In this document: in pieces, positions 1-5,714 of the stretch
Position numbering within the stretch: position 1 is the stretch's first letter
How the letters are laid out: the number at the start of each line of letters is the position of its first letter
NCBI GenBank assembly: GCA_023388335.1
Contig: JAEWGL010000060.1
Coordinates: forward strand, 1 to 15,101
Length of the DNA stretch: 15,101 nucleotides
Direction of reading: 5' to 3'
Origin: Pseudomonadota bacterium
GTDB lineage: Bacteria; Pseudomonadota; Gammaproteobacteria; Pseudomonadales; Pseudomonadaceae
The notes under the pieces: generated by a model
What the model saw: the letters and a program-made list of their open reading frames with translations, nothing else
Databases searched by the model: none
What the model was told of the DNA's origin: nothing
Program-made: the position numbers and the translations under genes

Positions 1-1001
1 TCGGCGCCACCTCCGGTGACACGGGCTCGGCGGCGATCGAAGGCTGCCGCCGCTGCGAGAACGTCGACATCTTCATCCTGCATCCGCACAACCGCGTCTC
101 GGAAGTGCAACGCCGGCAGATGACCACCATCCTCGGCGACAACATCCACAACATCGCCATCGAAGGCAACTTCGACGACTGCCAGGAGATGGTCAAGGAC
201 AGCTTCGCTGACCAAGGCTTCCTCAAGGGCACCCGTCTGGTCGCGGTGAACTCGATCAACTGGGCGCGGATCATGGCCCAGATCGTCTACTACTTCCACG
301 CTGCGCTGCAGCTGGGTGGGCCGGCCCGCTCGGTGGCCTTCTCGGTACCGACCGGCAACTTCGGCGACATCTTCGCCGGCTACCTGGCGCGCAACATGGG
401 CCTGCCGATCAGCCAGCTGATCGTCGCGACCAACCGCAACGACATCCTGCACCGCTTCATGAGCGGTAACCAGTACGTCAAGGAAACCCTGCACGCGACC
501 CTGTCGCCGTCGATGGACATCATGGTCTCGTCCAACTTCGAGCGCCTGCTGTTCGACCTGCACGGGCGTAGCGGCGCGGCAATCGCCGAACTCATGGGCA
601 GCTTCAAGCAGGGTGGCGGCTTCAGCGTCGAAGAGGATCGCTGGACCGAAGCCCGCAAGCTGTTCGACTCGCTGGCCGTGGATGATGCACAGACCTGCGA
701 GACCATCGCCGAGGTCTTTGCCAGCACCGGCGAAGTGCTCGACCCGCACACCGCGATCGGCGTCAAGGCCGCCCGTGAATGCCGGCGTAGCCTCGACACG
801 CCGATGGTGGTGCTGGGGACCGCGCACCCGGTCAAGTTCCCTGAGGCGGTGGAGAAGGCCGGCGTTGGCAAGGCGCTCGAGCTGCCCGCCCACCTGACCG
901 ACCTGTTCAGCAGGGAAGAGCGCTGCACCGTCCTGGCCAACGACCTCAAGGCCGTCCAGGCTTTCGTCAGCCAGCACGGCAATCGCGGCAAGCCGCTGTA
1001 A
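1..1001 (+). CDS. thrC: Threonine synthase, 3' part (5' end outside window)
   Basis: Threonine synthase is the PLP enzyme that turns O-phosphohomoserine into threonine, the last step of threonine biosynthesis. The open frame enters the window at base 3 and ends with TAA at 999-1001, giving about 332 residues of what is usually a protein of about 470. The visible part starts with GATSGDTGSAA, the family signature just after the PLP-lysine region, and carries the glycine-rich loop PTGNFGDIFAGY expected to hold the PLP phosphate. The Schiff-base lysine lies upstream and cannot be checked. A GTG at 105 and an ATG at 120 are internal, because homology continues upstream of both. A terminator follows directly. 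In Pseudomonas thrC usually follows hom, which would lie off the left edge. Identification is secure. Confidence 0.96.
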   Translation, partial: GATSGDTGSAAIEGCRRCENVDIFILHPHNRVSEVQRRQMTTILGDNIHNIAIEGNFDDCQEMVKDSFADQGFLKGTRLVAVNSINWARIMAQIVYYFHAALQLGGPARSVAFSVPTGNFGDIFAGYLARNMGLPISQLIVATNRNDILHRFMSGNQYVKETLHATLSPSMDIMVSSNFERLLFDLHGRSGAAIAELMGSFKQGGGFSVEEDRWTEARKLFDSLAVDDAQTCETIAEVFASTGEVLDPHTAIGVKAARECRRSLDTPMVVLGTAHPVKFPEAVEKAGVGKALELPAHLTDLFSREERCTVLANDLKAVQAFVSQHGNRGKPL

Positions 1002-1020
1002 GCTGCGATCGCCTGACAGA

Positions 1021-1045
1021 AGCCCGTCCGATGACGGGCTTTTTT
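1021..1045 (+). terminator. Rho-independent terminator of thrC
   Basis: A perfect 8-bp stem (AGCCCGTC at 1021-1028, GACGGGCT at 1033-1040) with a CGAT loop is followed by TTTTT at 1041-1045. It starts 20 nt after the thrC stop codon and separates thrC from the next gene, which therefore needs its own promoter. Confidence 0.92.
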
Positions 1046-1157
1046 GTGGCCAATTCGCAGGTAATTTCAGAATCTTCCTATGTGAGCTGCGTGCATCCAT
1101 CCCTAGAGTGGGGCGGGTCTGTCCACTAGGACATCCCAGACTCGCAGGAGGTGTTCC

Positions 1158-1598
1158 ATGCACCGGCTCAACGTCCTGATCCTTCAGGAGCGTCCCTTTC
1201 ACCTGATGCACCTTCACCAGGCCTTCAATGCGTTGGGGATTTTCCGCGTGCGCGTGGCACCCGACCAGGCGACCGCGGCCGACCTGCTCGAGCGCCACCG
1301 GCGCATCGACCTGCTGGTACTCGACCCTGCACAGGCGGCGCAAGGCGACGTGGTGCTGCTCGAACAGCTGGCCGGCACCGGGCGCAATCGCGCCGTGTTA
1401 TTCGTCGGCCGACCCGAGCAGGGCGGCCGCGACCTGGCTGTCGAGGCCCGGCGCCTGGACCTGTGGGTTCTGGGCGAGTTGCGCTGGCCGTTGTCGATGT
1501 TCAGCTTGCGGGGATTGCTCGAGCGCTTTCGCGGCGGCTGCGCGAGTGGTCTGATGGGGGATACGCAAACTGTCATATCGGCTGACCATGCTCATTGA
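1158..1598 (+). CDS. Degenerate response-regulator receiver-domain protein
   Basis: A 146-residue protein with start ATG at 1158, preceded by a strong AGGAGG (1146-1151) at 6-nt spacing. Residues 4-125 read like a stand-alone CheY-type receiver: a beta-1 strand (NVLIL, residues 5-9), a segment ERPFHLMHLHQAFNALG similar to the start of Pseudomonas receiver-EAL proteins, and a beta-3 strand LLVLD that places the phosphoacceptor at Asp56. The other catalytic positions look lost. The usual acidic pair after beta-1 is Gln10-Glu11, the Thr/Ser after beta-4 falls in FVGRP, and the conserved Lys before Pro is replaced by Trp in the ELRWPLS segment. No output domain follows. I infer a receiver-like protein that may not be phosphorylated in the usual way and could act by binding a partner. 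The fold assignment comes from sequence pattern only, and the partner is unknown. Confidence 0.7.
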   Translation: MHRLNVLILQERPFHLMHLHQAFNALGIFRVRVAPDQATAADLLERHRRIDLLVLDPAQAAQGDVVLLEQLAGTGRNRAVLFVGRPEQGGRDLAVEARRLDLWVLGELRWPLSMFSLRGLLERFRGGCASGLMGDTQTVISADHAH

Positions 1599-1677
1599 AA
1601 GCGTGCTGCGACGAACTTTTTGTCGTGCTCGACGGTCAGTCATGACATGTCCTCAAGTCAAGCGAGTGGTAAGCCGG

Positions 1678-1959
1678 ATGGAAAGAATCTGCAGATTGCT
1701 CAATGATGCCCTGACCCCCTACCAGGCCCAGCTGGGCCAGGTCGATGCCAATGGGCACTTCCAATTGACGCTGTGCGATAGCCAGGGTGCCCTGGTCTTG
1801 CAGCGTTCCGTGACTTCAGGGCAATTGCAGGATCAGCGCTTGCTGATCGATCTAGTGGATGGCCTGCACCGTGACGTGCAGATCGTCGAGGGGCGCTTGC
1901 AACCATGCGTCATCGCCGCCTCGCAAAACCTTCACCAGGCGCAGGGAACCTTTGCCTGA
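1678..1959 (+). CDS. DUF3509 family protein
   Basis: A small protein of about 93 residues ending at TGA 1957-1959. From MERICRLLNDALTPYQ onward it matches the pattern I know for DUF3509, a short cytoplasmic family seen mainly in Pseudomonas. Features are an N-terminal amphipathic helix, a strand pair in QLTLCDSQGALVLQR, the segment QLQDQRLLIDLVDGLHRD, and a C-terminal EGRLQPCVIAA. Function is unknown. The frame is open upstream, so starts at ATG 1642 (105 residues) or ATG 1588 (123 residues, overlapping the receiver gene by 11 bp) are possible. I chose 1678 because family similarity begins there and a GAGTGG sits upstream; none of the three has a strong ribosome site. It is probably co-transcribed with the receiver-like gene and ends at the 2051-2086 terminator. 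Confidence 0.72.
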   Translation: MERICRLLNDALTPYQAQLGQVDANGHFQLTLCDSQGALVLQRSVTSGQLQDQRLLIDLVDGLHRDVQIVEGRLQPCVIAASQNLHQAQGTFA

Positions 1960-2050
1960 GTGATCCGTCAGACACATTAACGACAGTCGTGCGGTGCTTT
2001 GCTCCGGTACTGGCTGGCTGTCCCGCGAAGCCCTTGGTGGCATCGCTTGA

Positions 2051-2086
2051 CCCCGAACGTCTTCCCCAGCGTTCGGGGTTTCTTTT
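2051..2086 (+). terminator. Rho-independent terminator after the DUF3509 gene
   Basis: A perfect 9-bp stem (CCCCGAACG at 2051-2059, CGTTCGGGG at 2070-2078) with a 10-nt loop is followed by TTTCTTTT at 2079-2086. The T tract is on the + strand only, so it terminates the rightward genes. The stop of the leftward gene is 8 nt away at 2094, and on that strand no T tract follows the hairpin. Confidence 0.88.
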
Positions 2087-2093
2087 GCCCGTT

Positions 2094-2999
2094 TCACGGC
2101 TGGCTCGCCGGTGCACCTTGCGGTGTGGCGAAGAAGCGACGGGCGTCTTGCAGATACGCTTCGCGCACTTGCGGGTCCAGCCACTGTGCATAGACAGCAG
2201 GCAGGTGCTCGCCGCGCAGGGTGAGTAACACTCGGTTCACGCGGCTGATGGCCTCGCGCCCTTGCGCAGTGTCGGAGCACCCCACGTGCAGGAATTGGTA
2301 GCGGGCGACCCCATTGATCGCATAGAAGGCGTAATCGTCCATGGACTCGCCTTGCTGCTGTAGCAAATAGCGAACCTCATGCCAATAGCCCAGCACCAAC
2401 TGCAGGCGCCCCAGACGTTGCATCTGCAACAGGCTGGCGACGGCATCGTTTCCGTAGTGGCGGCTTAGCGCAGTGTCCGGAAGGTCGCGCAGCAGCTCAT
2501 CGACCTGCGCGCTGTAGCTTCGCTCGGCGACGATCCCCAGCTTCACCCGGGCCTGCGCGAGCAGGCGCTTGAGGTCTACTTGCTGTGCCTGCAGGAAAGG
2601 CCTGAGCAGCGCCTGGTCTTGCTTGCGCACTACCAGGCCGGCGCTCATGACGCCCAGAAAGGGTTCGGAGAAATGGACATAGCGATCGCGTTCAGCCGTC
2701 CAGAGCAAGGTGGGGTCGCACGTGAAACTTGGTTCCTGGAGCATCTGAATGCCCCGTGCACGGTTGACCCGGGCGATGCTGTAGACATATTCCGGCATGC
2801 CCTCGATCAGGACAGGCAGCAGGCTGTCGATCACCCCCTGGCCTTTTTTTTCGCCTTCGAAGATGGTGAATGGCGGTAGGTCGCGCAGCAGCCAGTACAA
2901 ACGATCCTTGGCCTGCGCCGCTGGGCTCGACAACAGCGGCACAACGCCCAGAAGCAAGGCCAGGAGCCCGCTGAGGCGGATGCGCGAGCGAGTGCCCAT
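2094..2999 (-). CDS. Periplasmic solute-binding-like protein (SBP family 3 type, orphan)
   Basis: A 301-residue protein starting at ATG 2999. Residues 1-30 form a clear Sec signal peptide: arginines at 4, 6 and 8, a hydrophobic core GLLALLLGVVPLL, and a probable cut after AQA at residue 30. The mature part opens with LYWLLRDLPPFTIFEG and KKGQGVIDSLLPVL, the pattern of periplasmic binding proteins of the amino-acid type; it resembles the loosely related family TIGR02285. FSEPFLGVMSAGLVVRK also fits the binding-protein fold. There is no permease or ATPase gene beside it, so a transport role is not supported, and sensing or a co-receptor role is equally possible. It starts 23 nt after the stop of the CoA-transferase gene, so the two are probably co-transcribed. 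The frame continues upstream to 3335, but that part overlaps the CoA-transferase and the signal peptide fixes the start. Confidence 0.8.
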   Translation of the reverse strand: MGTRSRIRLSGLLALLLGVVPLLSSPAAQAKDRLYWLLRDLPPFTIFEGEKKGQGVIDSLLPVLIEGMPEYVYSIARVNRARGIQMLQEPSFTCDPTLLWTAERDRYVHFSEPFLGVMSAGLVVRKQDQALLRPFLQAQQVDLKRLLAQARVKLGIVAERSYSAQVDELLRDLPDTALSRHYGNDAVASLLQMQRLGRLQLVLGYWHEVRYLLQQQGESMDDYAFYAINGVARYQFLHVGCSDTAQGREAISRVNRVLLTLRGEHLPAVYAQWLDPQVREAYLQDARRFFATPQGAPASQP

Positions 3000-3022
3000 G
3001 GACGGCCAGCCAGGCGCGCGGC

Positions 3023-4222
3023 TCAGACCGCGCCGGCCTCGCGCAGGCGGGCGATGGCCGCGGCATCGTAGCCCAGGGCGCCAAGCAGCGGCTCGGTGTG
3101 CTCCCCCAGCGCCGGGCCGACCCACTCGCTGGAACCTGGGGTCTCGGACAACTTGGGGACGATGCCGGGCATCTTGAAGGGCTTGCCGTCCGGCAGCTTG
3201 GCCTGCAGGAACATCTCGCGGGCCAGAAATTGCGGATCGTTGAACATGTCCTCGGCTGAGTAGATACGGCTGGCCGGGACTTGCGCCTCGGTGAGTGCCT
3301 GCATCAATGCGTCCAGGGGCAGGGTGCGCGTCCAACGGTCGATCAGTCCATACAGCTCGTCACGACGCAGGTCGCGGCCGTCGTTGCTGGCCAGGGACGG
3401 ATCGTTGGCCAGGTCGTCACGGCCCATGGCCTGCATCAGGCGCTTGAAGATCGCATCGCCATTGGCGCCGATCTGCACATGCTTGTCATCGGCGCTGGTG
3501 TGGATGGAGGAGGGGGTGATGCCTGGCATGATGTTCCCGGAGCGCTCGCGGATGAAGCCGAACACGTCGAACTCGGTAACCATGCTCTCCATCATGGCGA
3601 AAATCGCCTCGTACAGGGCAACGTCCACTACTTGGCCTTCACCACCGTTGACTTCGCGGTGCCGCAACGCCATCAGCGCGCCGATCACGCCCCACAGCGC
3701 GGCGATCGAGTCACCGATGGAGATGCCCGTGCGCACCGGCGGTCGATCCTCGAAGCCGGTGATGTAGCGCAGCCCGCCCATGGACTCGCCAACCGCGCCG
3801 AAGCCTGGTTGGTCCTTCATCGGCCCCGTCTGCCCGAAGCCCGACAGGCGCACCATCACCAGGCGCGGGTTGAGCGCATGCAGTACCTCCCAACCCAGGC
3901 CCAGCTTTTCCAGCACGCCAGGGCGGAAATTCTCGATCAGGATGTCGGCATCGGCCAACAGCCGCTTGAGAATCTCGAGCCCCTCGGGGTGCTTGAGGTT
4001 GAGCGTCAGTGATTGCTTGTTGCGGGCCTGGACGAACCACCACAGCGACGTGCCCTCGTACAGCTTGCGCCACTTGCGCAGCGGATCGCCGCCATCCGGC
4101 GACTCGACCTTGATTACCTGCGCGCCGAACTCGGCGCAGATGCGCGAGGCGAAAGGGCCGGCGATCAATGTGCCGAGCTCGATGACTTTCAGGCCGGCGA
4201 GGGGTTTGCTGGGTGTAGGCAT
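3023..4222 (-). CDS. CaiB/BaiF family (family III) CoA-transferase
   Basis: A 399-residue enzyme, the normal length for family III CoA-transferases, which move CoA between acyl-CoA donors and carboxylic acids through a mixed anhydride on an aspartate. The N terminus LAGLKVIELGTLIAGPFASR is typical, as are FGAQVIKVESPDGGDPLR, NKQSLTLNLKHPEG, ENFRPG (97-102) and GFGQTGP. The probable catalytic aspartate is Asp171 in GISIGDSIAALWG. Start ATG 4222 places the family N terminus correctly; the open frame upstream runs into repeat DNA and looks non-coding. The Shine-Dalgarno site is weak (GGAT). Substrates cannot be told from sequence, since the family includes formyl-CoA:oxalate, glutarate, carnitine and benzylsuccinate enzymes. 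The neighbouring secreted protein gives no pathway clue. Confidence 0.9.
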   Translation of the reverse strand: MPTPSKPLAGLKVIELGTLIAGPFASRICAEFGAQVIKVESPDGGDPLRKWRKLYEGTSLWWFVQARNKQSLTLNLKHPEGLEILKRLLADADILIENFRPGVLEKLGLGWEVLHALNPRLVMVRLSGFGQTGPMKDQPGFGAVGESMGGLRYITGFEDRPPVRTGISIGDSIAALWGVIGALMALRHREVNGGEGQVVDVALYEAIFAMMESMVTEFDVFGFIRERSGNIMPGITPSSIHTSADDKHVQIGANGDAIFKRLMQAMGRDDLANDPSLASNDGRDLRRDELYGLIDRWTRTLPLDALMQALTEAQVPASRIYSAEDMFNDPQFLAREMFLQAKLPDGKPFKMPGIVPKLSETPGSSEWVGPALGEHTEPLLGALGYDAAAIARLREAGAV

Positions 4223-4259
4223 GGGGCATCCGTGGCGACTGGTCAGGACCTGAGGTTTT

Positions 4260-4288
4260 ATCATAGGTCGACAGTGGCAGATACTGTG
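4260..4288 (-). promoter_or_regulatory. Possible promoter/operator of the CoA-transferase gene
   Basis: On the - strand a TATGAT box (4265-4260) lies 38 nt upstream of the ATG at 4222. Where the -35 element should be there is no good hexamer but an inverted repeat, ACAGT-N7-ACTGT (4271-4287). That arrangement would suit a regulator-dependent promoter. Both parts are short, so the call is tentative. Confidence 0.3.
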
Positions 4289-4415
4289 CCGAGGCAAGCG
4301 GGGTGTCCGCGGCATCGGCGGTCGGCGCCGGAATTGGAAACCGCTCAACCTTGGCTCGGTTGTCGTGCATGGAATACTTATGACCGCCGCGGTAGCTGGG
4401 AGATCGCCCAGCCTC

Positions 4416-4446
4416 CTGGGCCGCGCTGTCGCGCAGAGAACAAGGC
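4416..4446 (+). repeat. Left arm of a 31-bp inverted repeat enclosing the REP cluster
   Basis: These 31 bases are the reverse complement of 4927-4957 with a single mismatch (C4422). The arms begin CTGGG and end GAACAAGGC. A weaker match continues about 15-20 nt inward (GCAAG, CGGC). The arms are about 480 bp apart and enclose nearly all of the repeats in this gap. They contain no REP core themselves. Confidence 0.85.
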
Positions 4447-4470
4447 CTGCAAGGGCGGCACCATGGGCCT

Positions 4471-4500
4471 GTGGGAGCGGGTTTACCCGCGAATGGCCCG
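4471..4500 (-). repeat. P. putida-type REP element (reverse orientation)
   Basis: A REP palindrome with hairpin GCGGG (4477-4481), loop TTTA, CCCGC (4486-4490), flanked by GTGGGA on one side and GAATGGCCCG on the other. It pairs with the opposite-facing element at 4535-4563 to form a REP doublet. Confidence 0.8.
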
Positions 4501-4534
4501 TCCAGACAACAACTGTAGGCCGGGCGCTTCGCCC

Positions 4535-4563
4535 CCGGTTTGCGGGCAAGCCCGCTCATAGAA
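4535..4563 (+). repeat. P. putida-type REP element (forward orientation)
   Basis: CCGG head, then hairpin GCGGG (4542-4546), loop CAAG, CCCGC (4551-4555), then TCATAGAAC in place of the common TCCTACA tail. A small extra hairpin GGGCG-CTT-CGCCC (4522-4534) lies just before it. With 4471-4500 it forms an inverted REP pair. Confidence 0.8.
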
Positions 4564-4600
4564 CAAAAGCTAACTCTTTGATTTAGCTGAATTGTAGGGG
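4556..4600 (+). repeat. 45-bp spacer repeat, copy 1
   Basis: Matches copy 2 (4736-4780) at 35 of 45 positions in the same orientation, offset by exactly 180 bp. The best conserved parts are TCATAGA and GCTAACTC-TTGATTTA-CTG. In each copy it sits between the tail of one REP-like element and the head of the next. Confidence 0.75.
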
Positions 4601-4740
4601 CGCGCCTTGTGCCGGGACGCCGGACCGCGCAATCAGGCGCGCAGCGGCCGTAAGGCCAGCGACCTCGAACAACCTGGTACAACCGATTGCAGGGGTTGGG
4701 CCGCTTTGCGGCCCATCGCGGCGCAAGGCACGCTCTCATA
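4595..4740 (+). repeat. REP-doublet (REPIN-like) unit A
   Basis: About 146 bp whose two ends are imperfect inverted copies: GGGGCGCGCCTTGTGCCG at the left, and the reverse complement of GCGGCGCAAGGCACGCTC at the right. Internal hairpin-forming parts are GCAGCGGCCG and GGGCCGCTTTGCGGCCC. The reverse complement of unit B aligns along most of its length, so the two look like related elements in opposite orientation. Confidence 0.7.
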
Positions 4741-4780
4741 GAGCACACGCTAACTCATTGATTTATCTGTACTTTATAGG
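4736..4780 (+). repeat. 45-bp spacer repeat, copy 2
   Basis: Second copy of the spacer at 4556-4600, 35 of 45 bases identical, same orientation. It joins the end of unit A to the start of unit B. No reading frame or promoter is evident in it. Confidence 0.75.
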
Positions 4781-4907
4781 AGCGGCCTTGTGCCGCGATC
4801 GACCGCGCAGCGGTCGCAACCCCTGTAACCGCGCTGCACCAGACAGATCGAGATGGCTGGCTTTACGGCCGCTTCGCAGCCGATCGCAGGACAAGCCAGC
4901 TCCAGGG
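4776..4907 (-). repeat. REP-doublet (REPIN-like) unit B
   Basis: About 132 bp with AGGAGCGGCCTTGTGCCGCG at the left end and an inverted relative (CGCAGGACAAGCCAGCTCC) at the right end. The hairpin GACCGCGCAGCGGTC (4801-4815) is perfect. Read on the - strand it resembles unit A, for example CAGGGGTTG and AGCGGCCGTAA occur in both. Confidence 0.7.
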
Positions 4908-4926
4908 TGGTGAGCCGCGCTTGCCA

Positions 4927-4957
4927 GCCTTGTTCTCTGCGCGACAGCGCAGCCCAG
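4927..4957 (-). repeat. Right arm of the 31-bp inverted repeat
   Basis: Reverse complement of 4416-4446 with one mismatch. It lies 184 nt before the yaeQ start. The rest of the gap (4958-5141) holds no gene and no clear promoter that I can support; the only notable item is the small palindrome CGGCAC-CAC-GTGCCG at 5081-5095. Confidence 0.85.
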
Positions 4958-5141
4958 CGGGCTGAGTGGGCCCCCACAGGATTCTGATGGGCATGGCGCA
5001 GGACAGTTGTTCCCCCATCGAGTCGATCACTATCTACGGGGGCTGCATGCCTTCCTTCCCGTGGTCGCCTACGAATCAAACGGCACCACGTGCCGCGATC
5101 AGATAGACTGTACGACTTTTCTTGCGCAAGAAGCCCGCACC

Positions 5142-5684
5142 ATGGCCCAGCCGTCCACCACCTACAAATTCGAATTGAATCTGACCGACCTTGATCGCGG
5201 CGTGTACGAAAGCATCAAGCAGACCATTGCCCGTCACCCCTCCGAAACCGAGGAGCGCATGGCCGTGCGCCTGTTGGCCTATGCCCTTTGGTACAACGAG
5301 CGGCTGGCCTTTGGCCGTGGCTTGTCGGACGTCGATGAGGCGGCGCTGTGGGAAAAGAGCCTGGATGACCGTGTCCTGCACTGGATCGAAGTGGGCCAGC
5401 CCGACGCCGAGCGCCTGACCTGGTGTTCGCGCCGCACCGAACGCACCAGCCTGCTGGCCTACGGTAGCCTGCGGGTCTGGCAGAACAAGGTAGTCGATGC
5501 GGTCAAGACCCTGAAGAACCTCAACATCGCAGTGGTTCCCCAAGAAGTGCTGGAGACCCTGGCCACCGACATGCCACGGGCGATCAAGTGGGATGTGATG
5601 ATCAGCGAAGGCACGGTGTTCGTCACCGACGACCGTGGCCAGCACGAAGTGCAGCTGCAATGGCTGCTCGGCGATCGCGGCTGA
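5142..5684 (+). CDS. yaeQ: YaeQ family protein
   Basis: A 180-residue protein, the standard YaeQ length. The start MAQPSTTYKFELNLTDLDRG fits the family N terminus; the frame stays open back to an ATG at 5007 but those 45 extra residues lie in repeat-adjacent DNA and look non-coding. Conserved stretches are HPSETEERMAVRLLAYALWY (about 30-50), a WIEVGQP segment near 80-86 and YGSLRVWQNKVV. YaeQ was described structurally as a variant of the PD-(D/E)XK nuclease fold, but its function is not established; an early link to RfaH-dependent haemolysin expression in E. coli is not a safe guide. Its stop is 30 nt before recJ, so the two are probably co-transcribed, which would suit a nucleic-acid role, though this is inference. 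The ribosome site (AAGAAG) is weak. Confidence 0.93.
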   Translation: MAQPSTTYKFELNLTDLDRGVYESIKQTIARHPSETEERMAVRLLAYALWYNERLAFGRGLSDVDEAALWEKSLDDRVLHWIEVGQPDAERLTWCSRRTERTSLLAYGSLRVWQNKVVDAVKTLKNLNIAVVPQEVLETLATDMPRAIKWDVMISEGTVFVTDDRGQHEVQLQWLLGDRG

Positions 5685-5714
5685 CCTGAACCTATCCGAC
5701 TGTCGAAGACCCTC

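Noticed and set aside
3000..3335. N-terminal extension of the binding-like protein into the CoA-transferase gene
   Set aside because: The signal peptide begins at ATG 2999, and the extension overlaps well-conserved CoA-transferase coding sequence.
4223..4549. N-terminal extension of the CoA-transferase and small frames in 4223-5079
   Set aside because: The family N terminus begins at 4222, and the upstream stretch is non-conserved and runs into REP DNA, so these frames are read-through of repeats.
4416..4957. CRISPR array in the repeat-rich gap
   Set aside because: Repeats are palindromic, of unequal size and few in number; there is no regular short repeat/unique spacer alternation and no cas gene.
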